Positions 42,055 to 55,600 of a stretch of DNA of 64,000 nucleotides are shown here, in pieces (within the stretch, counting starts at the first letter, position 1; every line of letters begins with the position of its first letter). Position numbers and translations under genes: made by a program. The notes beneath the pieces were generated by a model. That model saw nothing but the letters and a program-made list of their open reading frames with translations, did not search any database and was not told where the DNA came from. The stretch is from Zea mays (Eukaryota; Streptophyta; Magnoliopsida; Poales; Poaceae). The stretch spans positions 184,981,825-185,045,824 of the forward strand of contig NC_050096.1 of the NCBI RefSeq assembly GCF_902167145.1. Reading direction: 5' to 3'.

Positions 42055-43674
42055 CTACTGCTCCTGGGGCGGAGGCACGGCGGTGGACTCACGGAAAGAG
42101 AGCATGCTGGGCGAGTCAACTCTGACGATGACTTCTTCGCCGGCGGAGTCTTCGCTCGAGTTGTATTCCTCCTGCAAGTTCATAGCCCTCCGCTGCCCCT
42201 GTGCTGCCCCTGCCGGAGCAGGAGCGGTGGCAGCAACCTCAGGTAGAGCTGCCACTCTCTTCATGTTGGAGCCCTCCGACTGCACGGAGAGCAGATGCCG
42301 CTCCTTGGATATGGATGGCATCCTGGGGTAGGAAGAGCTGTGCTTCTTCTGGTTTGTCATCGTCGTGGCCGCCTGCACGCGATGACGTGGCCTCTGCCGC
42401 CGGTGACCCTGCTGGCCGGAGGAGAGGCTCACCACGCTGCCCCCGTACATGCTCAGTTGCAGGGCCCTGGAAGACAAGCCGCCCGGCAGCATCTCAGCTG
42501 CTAAGCCTAGGCTGCCACGAGACCTCCGGAAGCTCTCGGGCCAGCTGAGCAAGCCGCTGTGCTCCTTGCTCATGCTCCGTGCTGGCTCACCTTGGGGCAG
42601 CGACGCACTTGTCTGAACATGAAGATGGGCGGCCTCTGCCTCGTCGAAGAAGATGATCCGCGCTCTGGCTTCCACCTGATACCTGCGTGCAGTATGGCAG
42701 TAGTCTATACCCCACAGACAGACAGAGCTCAGAGCCTTTCTTCGTCTCTTCATTTGTTTAGGCAAAAAAACATACGTATGTAGTAATTAATAAATAATAA
42801 AGAGACCTGAGGACTCGAGACCGAATAAGCTCAAGTCAGCATTCCATGGCAGAAGCAACGCTGGGGGCGTGATGAGAGTCAGGTTCTCGATCTTCAAGAA
42901 CCCTTCCAGCAAAATGCCAATGCAATTCTGCTCCACTTCCAAGTCTTCTCCCTTGATGTATATGTTCATCGTCGACCTTTCAGCAACCAGAACCCTCATC
43001 TCATGCATTCCCATTTTCTCGAATCTATGAGGGACCAAAAGCCTGGCAAGCACCAGAGCACTTTCCTGCCAACATCCATCCATGATTTACTATACTACTA
43101 CTAGTGTATGTGTAGTATGAGTAAGTATTTATTTATTACCTGCCACAGGAAAATCTCAATCGAAGGATCTGAATGGAGCAGCTCTTCTATCTTTTCAGTT
43201 TCGATGAAGAAACACTGTACCATCGAATCTGTGGTCATGTCACAGATATATGGCTTTCCAATCAGCACCTCATACAGACCCAGAGTGCTCCCATGCGATA
43301 AAATTGGATCCAAGGAATGCCTTCTGCTTAATCTCTGACTTGTCCACTGTTGTTGGAAATTTTTTTTAAAAAAAGTGGGGGAATAAAATGCTCATTAGAA
43401 CGAACAATTCTTCCCCAACAGAATTTTGTCTAGTGTTGTTGAGGCGCGGACAGACCTTCACTACACCAATAGAAACAAGCCAGATACCGGTTGGCCTGGA
43501 TCCTTCTCTATACAGCGTTGTGCCCTGCCCTCGCAGGGTTTCCTTCGTATTGCTTAGCAAAGTATCACGTACAGCAGCAGGCAGCGCGCCAACTAAAGGA
43601 TGAGTGTTCAGAAGATCACTGACTCTTGGCATTTTCACTATTGGTGGATTCCTCTGCAACTTCTTCAAGTCTGT
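42055..43674 (-). other. SOS1: SOS1 regulatory tail: cyclic-nucleotide-binding-like domain and phosphorylation site
   Basis: Exons 19-22. Residues about 740-835 resemble a cyclic-nucleotide-binding fold (TLYREGSRPTGIWLV; SHGSTLGLYEVLIGKPY; MVQCFFIETEKI). The last exon has the conserved RKEHSGLLSWPESF-like segment (here MSKEHSGLLSWPESF) and ends with VRVDSPSMLSF. DSPS is at residues 1117-1120, the place where SOS2 phosphorylates Arabidopsis SOS1 to release auto-inhibition. That regulation is known for the family; here it is inferred from the conserved motif. Confidence 0.8.
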
Positions 43675-46600
43675 CTGCCAAGTGAATTAGCATGGCTTAC
43701 TAGAGTTATATAAAGCATATTTACTGTAAGTTAAATATTCCAGCTACCTGCAGAGCATCATCTAAATGGACCATTTCCTTCTCTTCCAGCAGCCCAGTCT
43801 TCTGGAGGTTTTGAATATACTCACTCAAGTGTGTCAGCACAGAATATGTGACTTGTCGTGTCTTTAGCACTCGTAGCACCTGAAATTGTTGGGTGGGGGG
43901 AAAGGATTTCAGAACCAGGGCACTGCAATTCATAAGCAGGAGGATTCTTTAGTTTATTCATGCAATGATCCTTATCTTCGTTATTATGTTGATTTTCTAC
44001 TTTCTTCAAGTTTTCCAGAGAGAAATGCTTGGTGAATATGCTACCAAGGCTTCATGTTGTTGAATGAAACGATAGAAGCACATTGTTACCACAAACCTGC
44101 GGGAATGTAACTCGAACATCTTCCAAGAATTTTCTAGCTTCCTCCCCCTCAGCGTTACTTTCATCAATAACAGTTCTTGCAACCTCACTATCACCTGAAG
44201 ATAGAAGAAAACAAATAATAAATACTCAAAGTGGTGAAGTGCATTAGCATCATACCGGAAGATTGAGCTCGGGGTATCTCCAAAACAGCACTAAGAATGG
44301 AAGATGGACTCAATCCATAAAGAGAGCATGGATCCTTTAATGAAGCAGTCAAGCTTTCATAGTTCAATCTGATAAATAAACCCCAGGTTCGTCCTCATTG
44401 AAGTAACACCCAGCCACAATTTCACACTATAAAGTGGTTTTTGCAGTGACGTAAGGCTCTGTCATCCCACATGATCTAGTAGTTTGATAACCAAATGCTG
44501 TGACAGATTTCTGTGGTGAAGGTAAATTCTTCTTAAAAGTCTGCTTTCTAGTGCCATTTGTGATCTACATGGCAACAACAATGTACAACTATATAAAATG
44601 TTGGTCTGCTCTGCCCATCCAAGTCCCCACTAAGGCCAGATTGTTCCTTGAGATGACCTTAGACGTTGAGATTGGCAATGGCCATAGCACGCTGTTTTGG
44701 AACGATAAGGATTAATGGTTGGGCGGCAAAAAGATTGCTGATCTGGCTCCCCATCTGTTCCAAGCTGTCTCTACAAGAAGGGTTGGCAGGAGGACTGTCA
44801 GGGAGGCTGTAAGAAGAGAAGCTTTGGGTGCTAGACATCCAAGGAGCTCTCTCAGTAAATGTGGTTACAGAATTTCTTCACCTTTGGGACTTTACATCAG
44901 ATTATACTTTGCAGCCTGACATGGAGGATAACTTTGTGTTCCAGTTAGCAGCTAATGGAAAGTACTCGGCAAAGGCAGCATATGAAGGGTTATTCCAGGG
45001 GTCAGTTTATTTTGAGCCCAGTGAGAGAATTTGGAAATCTTGGACACCTCCCAAATGCCACTACTTTATGTGACTAGTAGCTCTACAGATGTGTTGGACA
45101 GCGGATAGGCTAGAAATAAGAGTTCTTGATCATCCGGACAAATGCCTTTTTCACGATTAGGAAAAGGAATATATTGATCACCTCCTTATTTATCGTGTCT
45201 TTGCGAAAGAGTTTTGGTTCAGATTGTTTGGTACACTGGGCTGGCAGCACCATGCCCCACAACCGGGCACCGAAAGCTTTATGGAATGGTGGAGGCTGAT
45301 TGACAATTCTGCAGAGGGGCTGATTAAGAAGGCTCTTAACTCTTAGATCATCTTAGGAGCCTTGAGTCTTTGGAAACATAGAAATAGCTGTGTTTTTTAT
45401 GGTGTTTCTCCTAGCTTGGCTGCTGTGTTGCTTATGGTAGGAGAGGAGCACTGGTTATGGGGGGATGCTGGTGCAAAGGGGTTTCTTTCTCTAGAGGCCA
45501 TACAACCGGCAACCAAAACTAGGCTTTCGGGATCGTGTTTAATTTGTTTACTGTATGTACCTCAAATTTTGGCCACCATAAGGTGGCATTTGTAATAGTC
45601 CGCTTGGACCTTCTCTTTTCTTCTTAACATAATGATGCGCAGCTCTCCTGCACGTTCGAGAAAAAAATGTCTACCATACATATAGATCTCATACATACAC
45701 AATTAGTACTGATTCTCTTCTAGCACCACAAAGAAATAATAGGCAATTTGCAGGAAATAACACATCAAGTTCCCAATATATTACCAAGAAAATCATGTAG
45801 CTGCCGCCTTGCGATTCTGTGAGCACGAAGAAATGCAGCACAGATGTAACATCCAGACTCTAATCTTTCGACTGTGAAGTATGTGACAAGCTTTCGTGGT
45901 AACCTACTCCTCTGAAGGAACCTATAGTAATTTGGGAACTGCACATTGGACTTTAAACCTTTCCAATCACATAATGTTTGTCCAGAAACAAGGTCCATAG
46001 CTTCATCAACCGATCTCATCAGAATATTTGCTGTAACTTGAGTTATTCGTCCTTCTTCAAGCATTCCCCAGTACGCGGCTTGCACACCTGTTATAAAATT
46101 GTCCTTATAAATTGTCTCCTTTAGCTAACATTCATAACAACACTTTGCACATTAAGTTGCAAAGGTATAGAAGATAGAACCATGGAGAAAACCGTAAGCA
46201 AACAGTTTATGGATAAACACATTGCAATAAGGAGGTAAAACTGGAAAGACAAACGGACATCAGTCACAACCCCAGCATATCAAACTGCTAAAACACTTCT
46301 CAACAAAAGAAATCATTTGTTCCTTCGAAGAGGAGCGCCGCCTCTGGTGCTTTGCGGGTGCCAAGAGCCTTAGCCAGCTTGGTTCGGCACAAAGAGGGGG
46401 TCAATAGTTGGATTAGAGTGGTCAGGTCCTACCCCATTTTTATATTTTCAGGTTTTTTAAAAGTTCGTATTTGCAACCCTTTACTTGGTCTGGGGTTTGG
46501 GGTGAAGTGTTGTACCAGACCCACTCTCTTTTCTCTCTTAATACGAAGATATGCAGCTCTCCTGCGTATTCGAGAAAAAAAGAAATCATAACAAAAGTAA

Positions 46601-49600
46601 TTGAGGACAATCACTAGCAAAGTAACCATTCATTTAGAAGACAGATAAATACCATCAAGCTACAAAGACCAAAGGGCCCAAATTGAGCTACAAAGATGGT
46701 CACATGGGTAGGGAAAGTTTGTCTGCTTACTTGGGACACAAAATGGTTTAGGCTAATTGTCAGCAAGAACCAGTGAATATAACAATTTTTTTACTTGTGG
46801 TTCTCCCAGATAACTATGGACAATCAATCTAGATGACTATTATCACATGTTACTCCCTTCGTCCTATGATAAGTGCACTTCTAGAGTTCAAAATTTGTCT
46901 CAAAATAAATGCATCTCTAGGTATGAGACCACTCAACTCTAGCTGTTCTCTTCTATTTTCTCCCCTCTCAAAGTGCAATGATTACTGTAAAGTATATTTG
47001 TTGTAACCATGGTCTATTTAGACCTTTTCCTCTTCTTAATATATTTTAAGGCGCAGTTCCCCTGCGCTTTCGAGAAAAAAAAACTGTAAAGTATATTTGC
47101 TAGTTTATATATTATGTACCGTAGCCTGCCATACGTGTTAGAGTATATTTGGTAGTTTAGATATTGTGCATCATAGATTGCCATATGTATCCGTAGGTTG
47201 CCTTATCTACCAAGTCTTGCATTCTATATAATCCATTTAAGGGCTCAATGAAATAAAACTATTCAATTACACCAATTCTATTCTCCTTATGGTACCACAA
47301 GTCTAGGTTTAGATCCTAACACTACCTGCTGTCAACTTCTGCAAGCCCCCCATCTCCATTGAGGGCAGCGCCACCATTTAGGTGTCCGATTATATCGACC
47401 CGACTGCATCTTCATCGTCGTTGTCATGCAGAAGATTGGGATCTCCTCATGCTCCCACATGAGTGGGTCTGAAGAAGGGATAAACCGAGGCAAGTATTGC
47501 CCGGCAAATGCGGAGATACTGCCTGGACCCCGTGACCTAATGACTTAGTGAGACAGTTCTCACCACTGCACCAGGTCTGCCCTTGTATAAAGTCTAAAAA
47601 GGATTTTAGAAAAAACCTTAATCACAAAAGAGAAAAAAATCTATGCCAATTGAATATGGTAATATATTATTTAATACTTTATGCAATATTTGTATCAAAT
47701 CCGTATAAAAATACGCGTATCAGATTTGTGTATTAAAAACTGTTAAACTGTGTGGCCAGAGCCACTTCCAGGTTCAGGTACATGTGTGGCTGTTTAATAA
47801 AATATGCGTTCAGGTGTGTTCACGAAGAAAATATTTGTATCAAATTCCATCAGATAACTTGATAAGTGATAACGTACCATTCAAAAGCCGCACTCGGATA
47901 TCTGTTAAGTTCATGATATGCATGCAGTCATCTTCGTCACCAACATCATGGGGATGCTCTGGCTCATAGTCTAGGTCATTCAAACATGTGATATATTTCT
48001 TTACAGTAACCCAGTCAGCAGGTCCAAGTTCCTCGTCATCCCTTAGTTCACCAAAAGCCTCTAATGCTTTCTTTAGCATTTCGTACCTTGTATATTTCAA
48101 TATACGAAGCTGCAAAAAACCATATAAGAGTGCTTATGGAAGTAATAAATCAGCAGAGTACACAAACCTAAACAAATAGAAGATGGTGAATAAGAGGTAT
48201 GGTTAATGATAGTGATAAAGGCTTCCTGAACACAACTTGTGAAATTATTAATCCATTTTTCACAACAAGGTCTGATGCTAATCTTGTTCAGATATAAATT
48301 ACAGTTTACAGATTGAAAAATGTTTTGGTGGTGTTCTTCAGAGCAACACGTCTGTTATAAATGTTTTCATCTAAAGAGGGCGGAAATCAATTGCTCTGGA
48401 TTTCCAGCTACTTCTGGCAGATTACTTGAGATAATATTTGGGGATCAGTTGTCAAAAGAAGTGCATACTCAAACAGATGGTTCTCTCTGAATCACATGCA
48501 AGAACTGATAATATATCTTTTGTGATGAAAAATACATCTCTTTAATGTGACTTCAGACCAGCGTCAAATTAAGAAAAAAGTCCTTTTCTTGCGCTCATAC
48601 ATATTGTCCCCATGGGGCTATTATACAACACAAGTTGCATTCATCTGGTAGTAGGGCATAAATTAGGTTTAGGGCTTCTTTTCATCTGCTGCTGTCACGT
48701 GCAAAGGATCATTTACAATCAATTCAAAAGTAATTTTGCACTTGGCATGCTAGCATACATACTGTTTTGACCCGGAAAAAGTAAGGGAAAACCCCTACTG
48801 TGGTATATATTAATAGATATATAAAAAAGGAGATACACCGTACTGAAAAAACAAAAGCTGCTGGCAAAAACTGATTTCAGAGAGTCTGCAGTCAGTTAGC
48901 AATCAAAGGTCTATGACAAGCCTTGATCCTAAGAAGATGCAAACTGACAGAATGTTTGAAAGCTTCCAAAGCTCGGATTCTGGTTTCTGAAGATGATTGG
49001 AGTTGTAATCAATTGAATGCCATAGAATTCTTGAATGTCAATCTTATTCCACACACTTACTGAAATAGTGAAAGCTCCGTTTTGCACCTTCCCTTTAAAA
49101 GCTTTGAAGAGAAGAATGATTTTTAAATTAATGATGTTGCCCTATTGTTGTTCTTTTCAGAATTTCGATAGGTACTCAAAACATATTGATAAAGTAAATG
49201 TCTGCGACATAGCACAGGTATCAAAATTTTGTGAGATGGGTATATTGATGACCATTAACCTTGAGATCTTGGAGGCACAAGGCTAAGTGGCAGGTAGGCA
49301 GCATATAAAACATTGCCTTCACTTGACCAGTAATAAGTTGAAGGGAGAGGACAGACGGGTACAAAAGAATATATGGAGGTTCATAAAAACAAGCAACACC
49401 TTAAATGCTGAGCTGGAATTGATAAATGACAAGTTATGAAACTAACCTTTGTGGGCAACAATTTGTCCATGCCGAGTATATGTAGCAAAAATTGTGTGGT
49501 TGAGCCATTAAAAATCAATGTCAGAAACACAATGCCACCAGTGAAGAACACAAACTGCATAAGATGTAACATTAGCAAAGTCCATATTGAACATTTGACA

Positions 49601-52600
49601 CTTCCACGCACAAAAAGGGCATACCATTGTTCCAACTTCTGGTTTAAGGTAAGGTTGAACTGAATCGCTGGTACGCTAGTAAAATTATCCCAACAAATGC
49701 ATTAGAAAACTCTTCAGTAGACTAATGTACTTACATGAAAATGAAGCACGGAGAAAAATATTTACCTTAACACAAATGAAACTAACTTACCTTAACAGAT
49801 AATGATAGTGACAGAGCAACAGCCCCTCGCAGCCCTGACCAAACAAGAATCATGGCCTCTTTCAAGTCCAACCCATACCCAAAGTGACGCAACATCGGGT
49901 ACAAAACACCAACAACTATAACTCGAGATATTTGTACAAAGACATAGAGCAGAAGAAGGAAGCCCCATGAACTGCCTACAAGAGCAAGATATAAAATCAA
50001 TGTACACACAACAAGACTTAATATGATTAAGCTCAGAAAAGAAAGCTCATACCAAAACTTAATGTTATCAGATTTTAAATCTGAAATCATACAGAAAACA
50101 TGATTTTGTTGCACAATGATATCTAACCCAAGAAACGTTCAAGCATATATTTTTAGTAATCAAATGCCAAGTGTTTGAAGTATAGGCTAACTGAAGTAGA
50201 ATCAGAAATATAACCCTACACCTGCAGCACTAAAATTCAGAATCAGGACAGAGGGATCTGATACAGTGTTAGTCCAACAACTATCTTTTTTATATATATC
50301 TTATTAACATGTTGCCAGTCTTTTATGCATTCCACTATGATGAACATGGGACACCTCATGTCAAAATTAAAATATTTTCTTTAAACCACCAAGGTTTTTT
50401 CACAGATCTTGAAGTATTGGAGAAGAATAATAATACATATTACCAGAATATGTGTACGTACATATAGTAGCCATATAGTGCGTTGTATACAAGGCCAAGG
50501 CCCAATACGAAACAATACACTCTAACACCCCCGCAGTCAAAACTCTAGTGACGACAAATGTTGAGACTGAAGTGAAACTCCGAGGACACCGACGTAGGGA
50601 GACCCTTAGTGAAGATGTCAACGGACTAAGAAGTCGTCGGAACATGAAGGACACGAACATCACCAATGGCAACACGCTCATGGACGAATCCACTTCACAG
50701 TGGTGAGGTGTGGCTCCCAGGGATCATGCATATGTAGGTACACCAACTGAACAACATAGGAGGTGTCCTACCTGGTGAAGATGAGGTACTGAAGAGCGCT
50801 AGCGAGGCTCTGATACATAGTGGGATCAATGTAGAGCAAGGCTCGCAATCTACCATGCCAGCCTACTCAAGGAGATCCATAGTGTACGCCTGCTGCTGAA
50901 GAGACATGCCGGGGGCAGTGCTCGACGACAATGTCCAAGAAGTAATGTAGTCCCAGATCCTTCATAGCAAACTCCCGCTGCAAGGCATAGATGGTTCGCT
51001 ACAAGGGAGTAGTACAAGAGGTCGTGAGGACAAAGTTGTCGACATATAGAAGAGGTAGACAATGTCACCATTGCGGCAATAGATGAAGAGCGACGTGCCC
51101 GACTTATCCTCGACAAAGCCCAAGGAGACCAAGAAGGATGCAAAGCGATTATACCAAACCCAGGGTGCCTGCTTCAGACCATACAACTTGTGAAGCTTGC
51201 AGACCATGTCCGAATGAGCAAGATCCACGAAATCGGCCAGCTCGCTGCAATACACCACTCAGTCAGATTACCATGGAGAAGGGCGTTCTTGATGTCCAGC
51301 TAGTGGACAGGCCAAGACCGCGAGACAAAACCATGCAGACAGTGGTCGATCTCATCATAGCCAACGCCCGAACACTGAGTGAACCCCCGAAGGACCCACT
51401 AAGCCTTGTATCGGTCAAAGGAGTCGTCAATGTGCCTCTTGTGAGTGAGCACCCACTTGCCAATCACAACGTTGCCACGGCTGGGGTACATAACCAAGTC
51501 CCAGGTGTGATTGGCGAGTAGGGCCTTGTACTTCTGCAAGAGTGTGGCGGACAGACAGTGGCATAGGAGAGATCACCAACAACGAGGCAGTTGTGGAGCA
51601 GACAAGACGATCAACAAGCCGAAGGACCTCAATGGCGTGGTGAGTCACCATCGCATGGATGTGACGAGGATCCTGACGGAGAGGAGGGTGGTAGACCGAA
51701 GGCTCGTCGCGAGAGACGATCAATGTACGATCCCGCGTACAACGGTGATAGACATGCACAAGGTCGTCAAAACACGACAGAGCTGTGCTCGGGGAGTCCA
51801 CATGGTTAGTCGCGAAAAGGGAATCCAAATCGGGACAGAGGTGGGGGTGGAGGCGAGAAGGGAAAGGAAGACTCGTCGAAGACGACATGGCATAAGATCA
51901 AAAGGCGGTGGGTAGAAAGATCGAGACACCGGTACCCCTTGTGATTGGGGGAATACCCAAGAAAGACATAACGAGTCGAACGGGGGACAAGCTTATGAGG
52001 AGTGGTGGCGGAAAGTTGGGGTAGCAAGCACAACCAATGACATGAAGATGCTCATAGGTAGGAATGGAGCCAAATAAGGCAAAGTGAGGGTGGGAGCAAT
52101 GATCGTCTTAGTGGGAAGATGATTAAGCAAGTAGGTGGCGGTGTGGAGAGCCTCAGCCCAGGACCAAACAGGAATCGAAGCCTAGAAAAGCAGGGGCATA
52201 TGACGTCGTTGGTAGTGCAAATCATGCACTCAGCATTGTCATTCTGGGGAGAAGTGTAGGGGCAGGATATCTGAAGTTGGAGACCATGAGAGAGGAAGAA
52301 GGCACAAGAAGAGAAGTTATCAAACTCTCTCCCATTGTCACATTGAACGACATAGAGGGTGCGACAGAATTGAGTACCCAGGTGAAGTGAGAAAGTGTGG
52401 GGAACATATCATACTTCAAACATAATGGGAAGTCCATGAGTAGTGAGAGCAATCATCAAGAATCACAAGATAATACTTATAGGCCAAAACATTCAAAACA
52501 AGAGAGGTCCACAAATCACAGTGAATGAAATCAAAATGGTGCACAACCTAAGAGGAGTTAGGAAAAGGGAGCCTAACATGACAACCTAGCTGATAGACAT

Positions 52601-55600
52601 GGCATAGAGACTCATGGGGGCCTTGAGTACAAGAGATGACAGAACTACTAGATAACTTGGACATAGCATCATGACTCGGATGGCCGAGCCGGCGATGCCA
52701 AATAGTGGACGAAGCGGTAGTAGTCAAACCAAGCAAGGCGGACAAAGATGGCAAAGTAGTGGACGTAGGAAGGAGAAGGGTGTACAAGGGGCCAGAGCTG
52801 TCACACCGCGCAAGAAGACTTCAAGTGGAAAGATCCTTCACGGACAAACCGAAAGGGTCAAATTTCATAGAACAAGAATTGTCAGTAGTGAACTGACGAA
52901 CAGACAAAAGAATATGATTTCTGAATAATATCAGGAGCAACAAGAATGTTGCGAAGACGAGAAGGACCGGAAAAAACCGAGCCGCCGATGGAGGTGACTG
53001 GAAGAACAGAACCATTGCCAACAATGATGGAAGAAGGATATGAAAAATGAGGAGGATGGGAAGAGGAGAGGATACCGGCATCTGGAGTGGTATGGATCAA
53101 GGCATCGGAGTCAACCACCCAGTCGGTGATGGCCGCAGGAGGGGTCAAGGTCATCGTGTTAAACGAGTTAGCAAGAGACTGTTGGTCCCACGCCCTAGCC
53201 CGCGACATCCAAGACGTGTGGGGCGACAATGGTTAGTGAGGGAGAAGCGATACCTGGGCCGAAGATAGTTGTGTATCATTATATTATTTAAGAGAAAAGG
53301 GGTTCAAAGGAACCCTTACGACACAAACCCACTCACTCTTAAGCTTAAAAAAGAAGATGCACCGGTGTTATATTGGAAAAACTCGACCTCGACCTAAAGG
53401 ACAGAGAGAAGTGAATTTCAGGATGTACATGATGCATACCGTGCCTCTCAAAGTGGCCATTATTTTGTAGAACACCATCTGCAATAACAACCCCACTGAA
53501 GGGAATTCACATATGAGAAACTTTACAACTGTCATTATGAAGTATAAGATCAAAGCAACTAGTAGTCCAAACCAGTTGGACAAGTGGACATAAACAGCAA
53601 AACCAAAGAAATTTTTTTCCCATGTGTACAGAAGAGCTGTCAATACCTCAGTATAAAAATAAGTGTATTTGCAATGTAAGCAACCATTTCCCTGAGTACA
53701 TGAATAAGAGCAAAGCAAACATGAAACTCAGATCAGATGAATACTCATATATCAGAAGAGTAAAGAACATGTACATAAACTACAGAAAAAAAGAAGTCAA
53801 TAATTTGATGTGTTCGTAGTAATACCCAGATTAGGGTACCTTAATTCAGTGTCAACTGAAGATTTCATGGTACTTTTGGTAACCAACACTGGAAAATTAT
53901 TCATCAACAAAATTAGGATAGGGATCACAGGGATAGAGTACCAGAACAATTCCATGCCAAAAAATGCTATTAATTAATGCTTGTGTATTTATGTTTTTAG
54001 GGTTTTATAAGTTTTCATAATGAATCTTTTTGTTGGCTACAGATCCCAAATTAACATGGCTAGTGATTAGCTATGGCAGACCCTCAAATTAGTTCCCATA
54101 GTGCAATAAGTAGTTTACCAGCAATTCCAACGCCACCACCCTGGCTGACTCAACCTCTCAACCTTGTTTAGTTTCCCCAGTCATGCAAACACATTGATAG
54201 CAGCATACAGAAAAATTGGCCTATGGGGGTAAGATAGTCCCCAGGTGCAAATAGGTCGAGAAAGCCCTTGAAATCCTGTCTCACCTTTACACAGTGGTAC
54301 TGGCGTACTGCAGCCAATGTGAGAAACCATGACTGGGTCTGGACCTTAAACCTGTGCTTTGGCGTGTGACAGACGCGAGAATTTTTTAACCCTGGTCTGA
54401 AATTTGCTCCCACTGGAATGAGTACTACTCAGACCACCTAACCAACTAAGTGAGAGACCTTTTCGCCAGTGATAGTGGCATAGCACGACAGCATGACCTT
54501 TATTGGGAGGCTGACTTGTTTCTATAAGATACATACCAGAAATGGTGTAAGCTTTGCTGACTTTCACCCTTAAAAGCAGTTTTTGCAAAAGCTGCATAGA
54601 ACCTGCCCAGGTAACATGGTCAATACAAGACAAATGATATTAAAACTTTAAAAGACATGCAAAACTATTTGTTGACACTAACATTCCCAGTGTCATGACA
54701 GTCAAAACACCAGAGACCTCCAGTGAGTCTTGTGCCTGATACAAACGAACATTAGCAAAAGCAAAGTCTCTCAAAAAATAGAGGGATGTAAGGACTTACA
54801 GTGAAGAAAGCTATATAACTGACAGCAAGAGTAAGTGCAATCTCTATGATTGTATCGTTAAAAATAAAGCCCAGCCACAGTATTGACATGATTCCAAATG
54901 CAAGGCCCAGAGCAACACTGGTCAAAGAAGGTACTGATTAGCGTTATACACACATCCATATAGTTCATTTTGAATGTAACAAAGAAATTCCACATACGCT
55001 CCAAGTGAAACTTCAGACAAGAACTTTATTATTGAGCCAGCATCAAAGGTTCTTCCAAGCACCATTCGATAGAATAGCTGATAGGCAACAATAGCGGTCC
55101 TGTAGAATTTGAGGTCATTTAGCATGATTTTTTAAAGGACCGGCAGGAGTTCTGCCCGGCAATATATTAATAGAGAACAAAAGTGAGCTTAAATGACAGG
55201 TCGGAGTTCTGCCTAATCATTTAGCATGAGTGGAGCTCTTACAAATTTTATAACTGTATAAGTGTATATAACTGAAGTTGAAAACTTCTCTACTGATTTG
55301 AGGAGTGCTACTCAGACCACCTAACCAACTAGTTTGGCAGTTTGCTGAACTAGCATAAAATTGTCTTGAATAAATCTTCCCTGAATAAAAGCACTTTGCT
55401 GCATTGAGACCATTTCCTGGGCAAGGATTCTCCTCAAACTTGATATTATTAAGGCCTTTGATTCTGTCTCTTGGTCTTTTCTACTGGAGGTCCTTCAGAA
55501 ATTGGGTTTTGGACAGATTTGGAAGGACATTTTGAGTGGACTATTGGCAACCTCATCCACACAGATTCTTCTAAATGGAATTCCAGGAGGAAGGATACAA

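Noticed and set aside
42055..42765. 236-codon frame considered as a separate small gene
   Set aside because: It is the last exon of SOS1 read with extra upstream intron bases.
54346..54413. tRNA-like head considered as a functional tRNA gene
   Set aside because: It cannot be folded into a full cloverleaf with matching acceptor ends; more like a SINE head.
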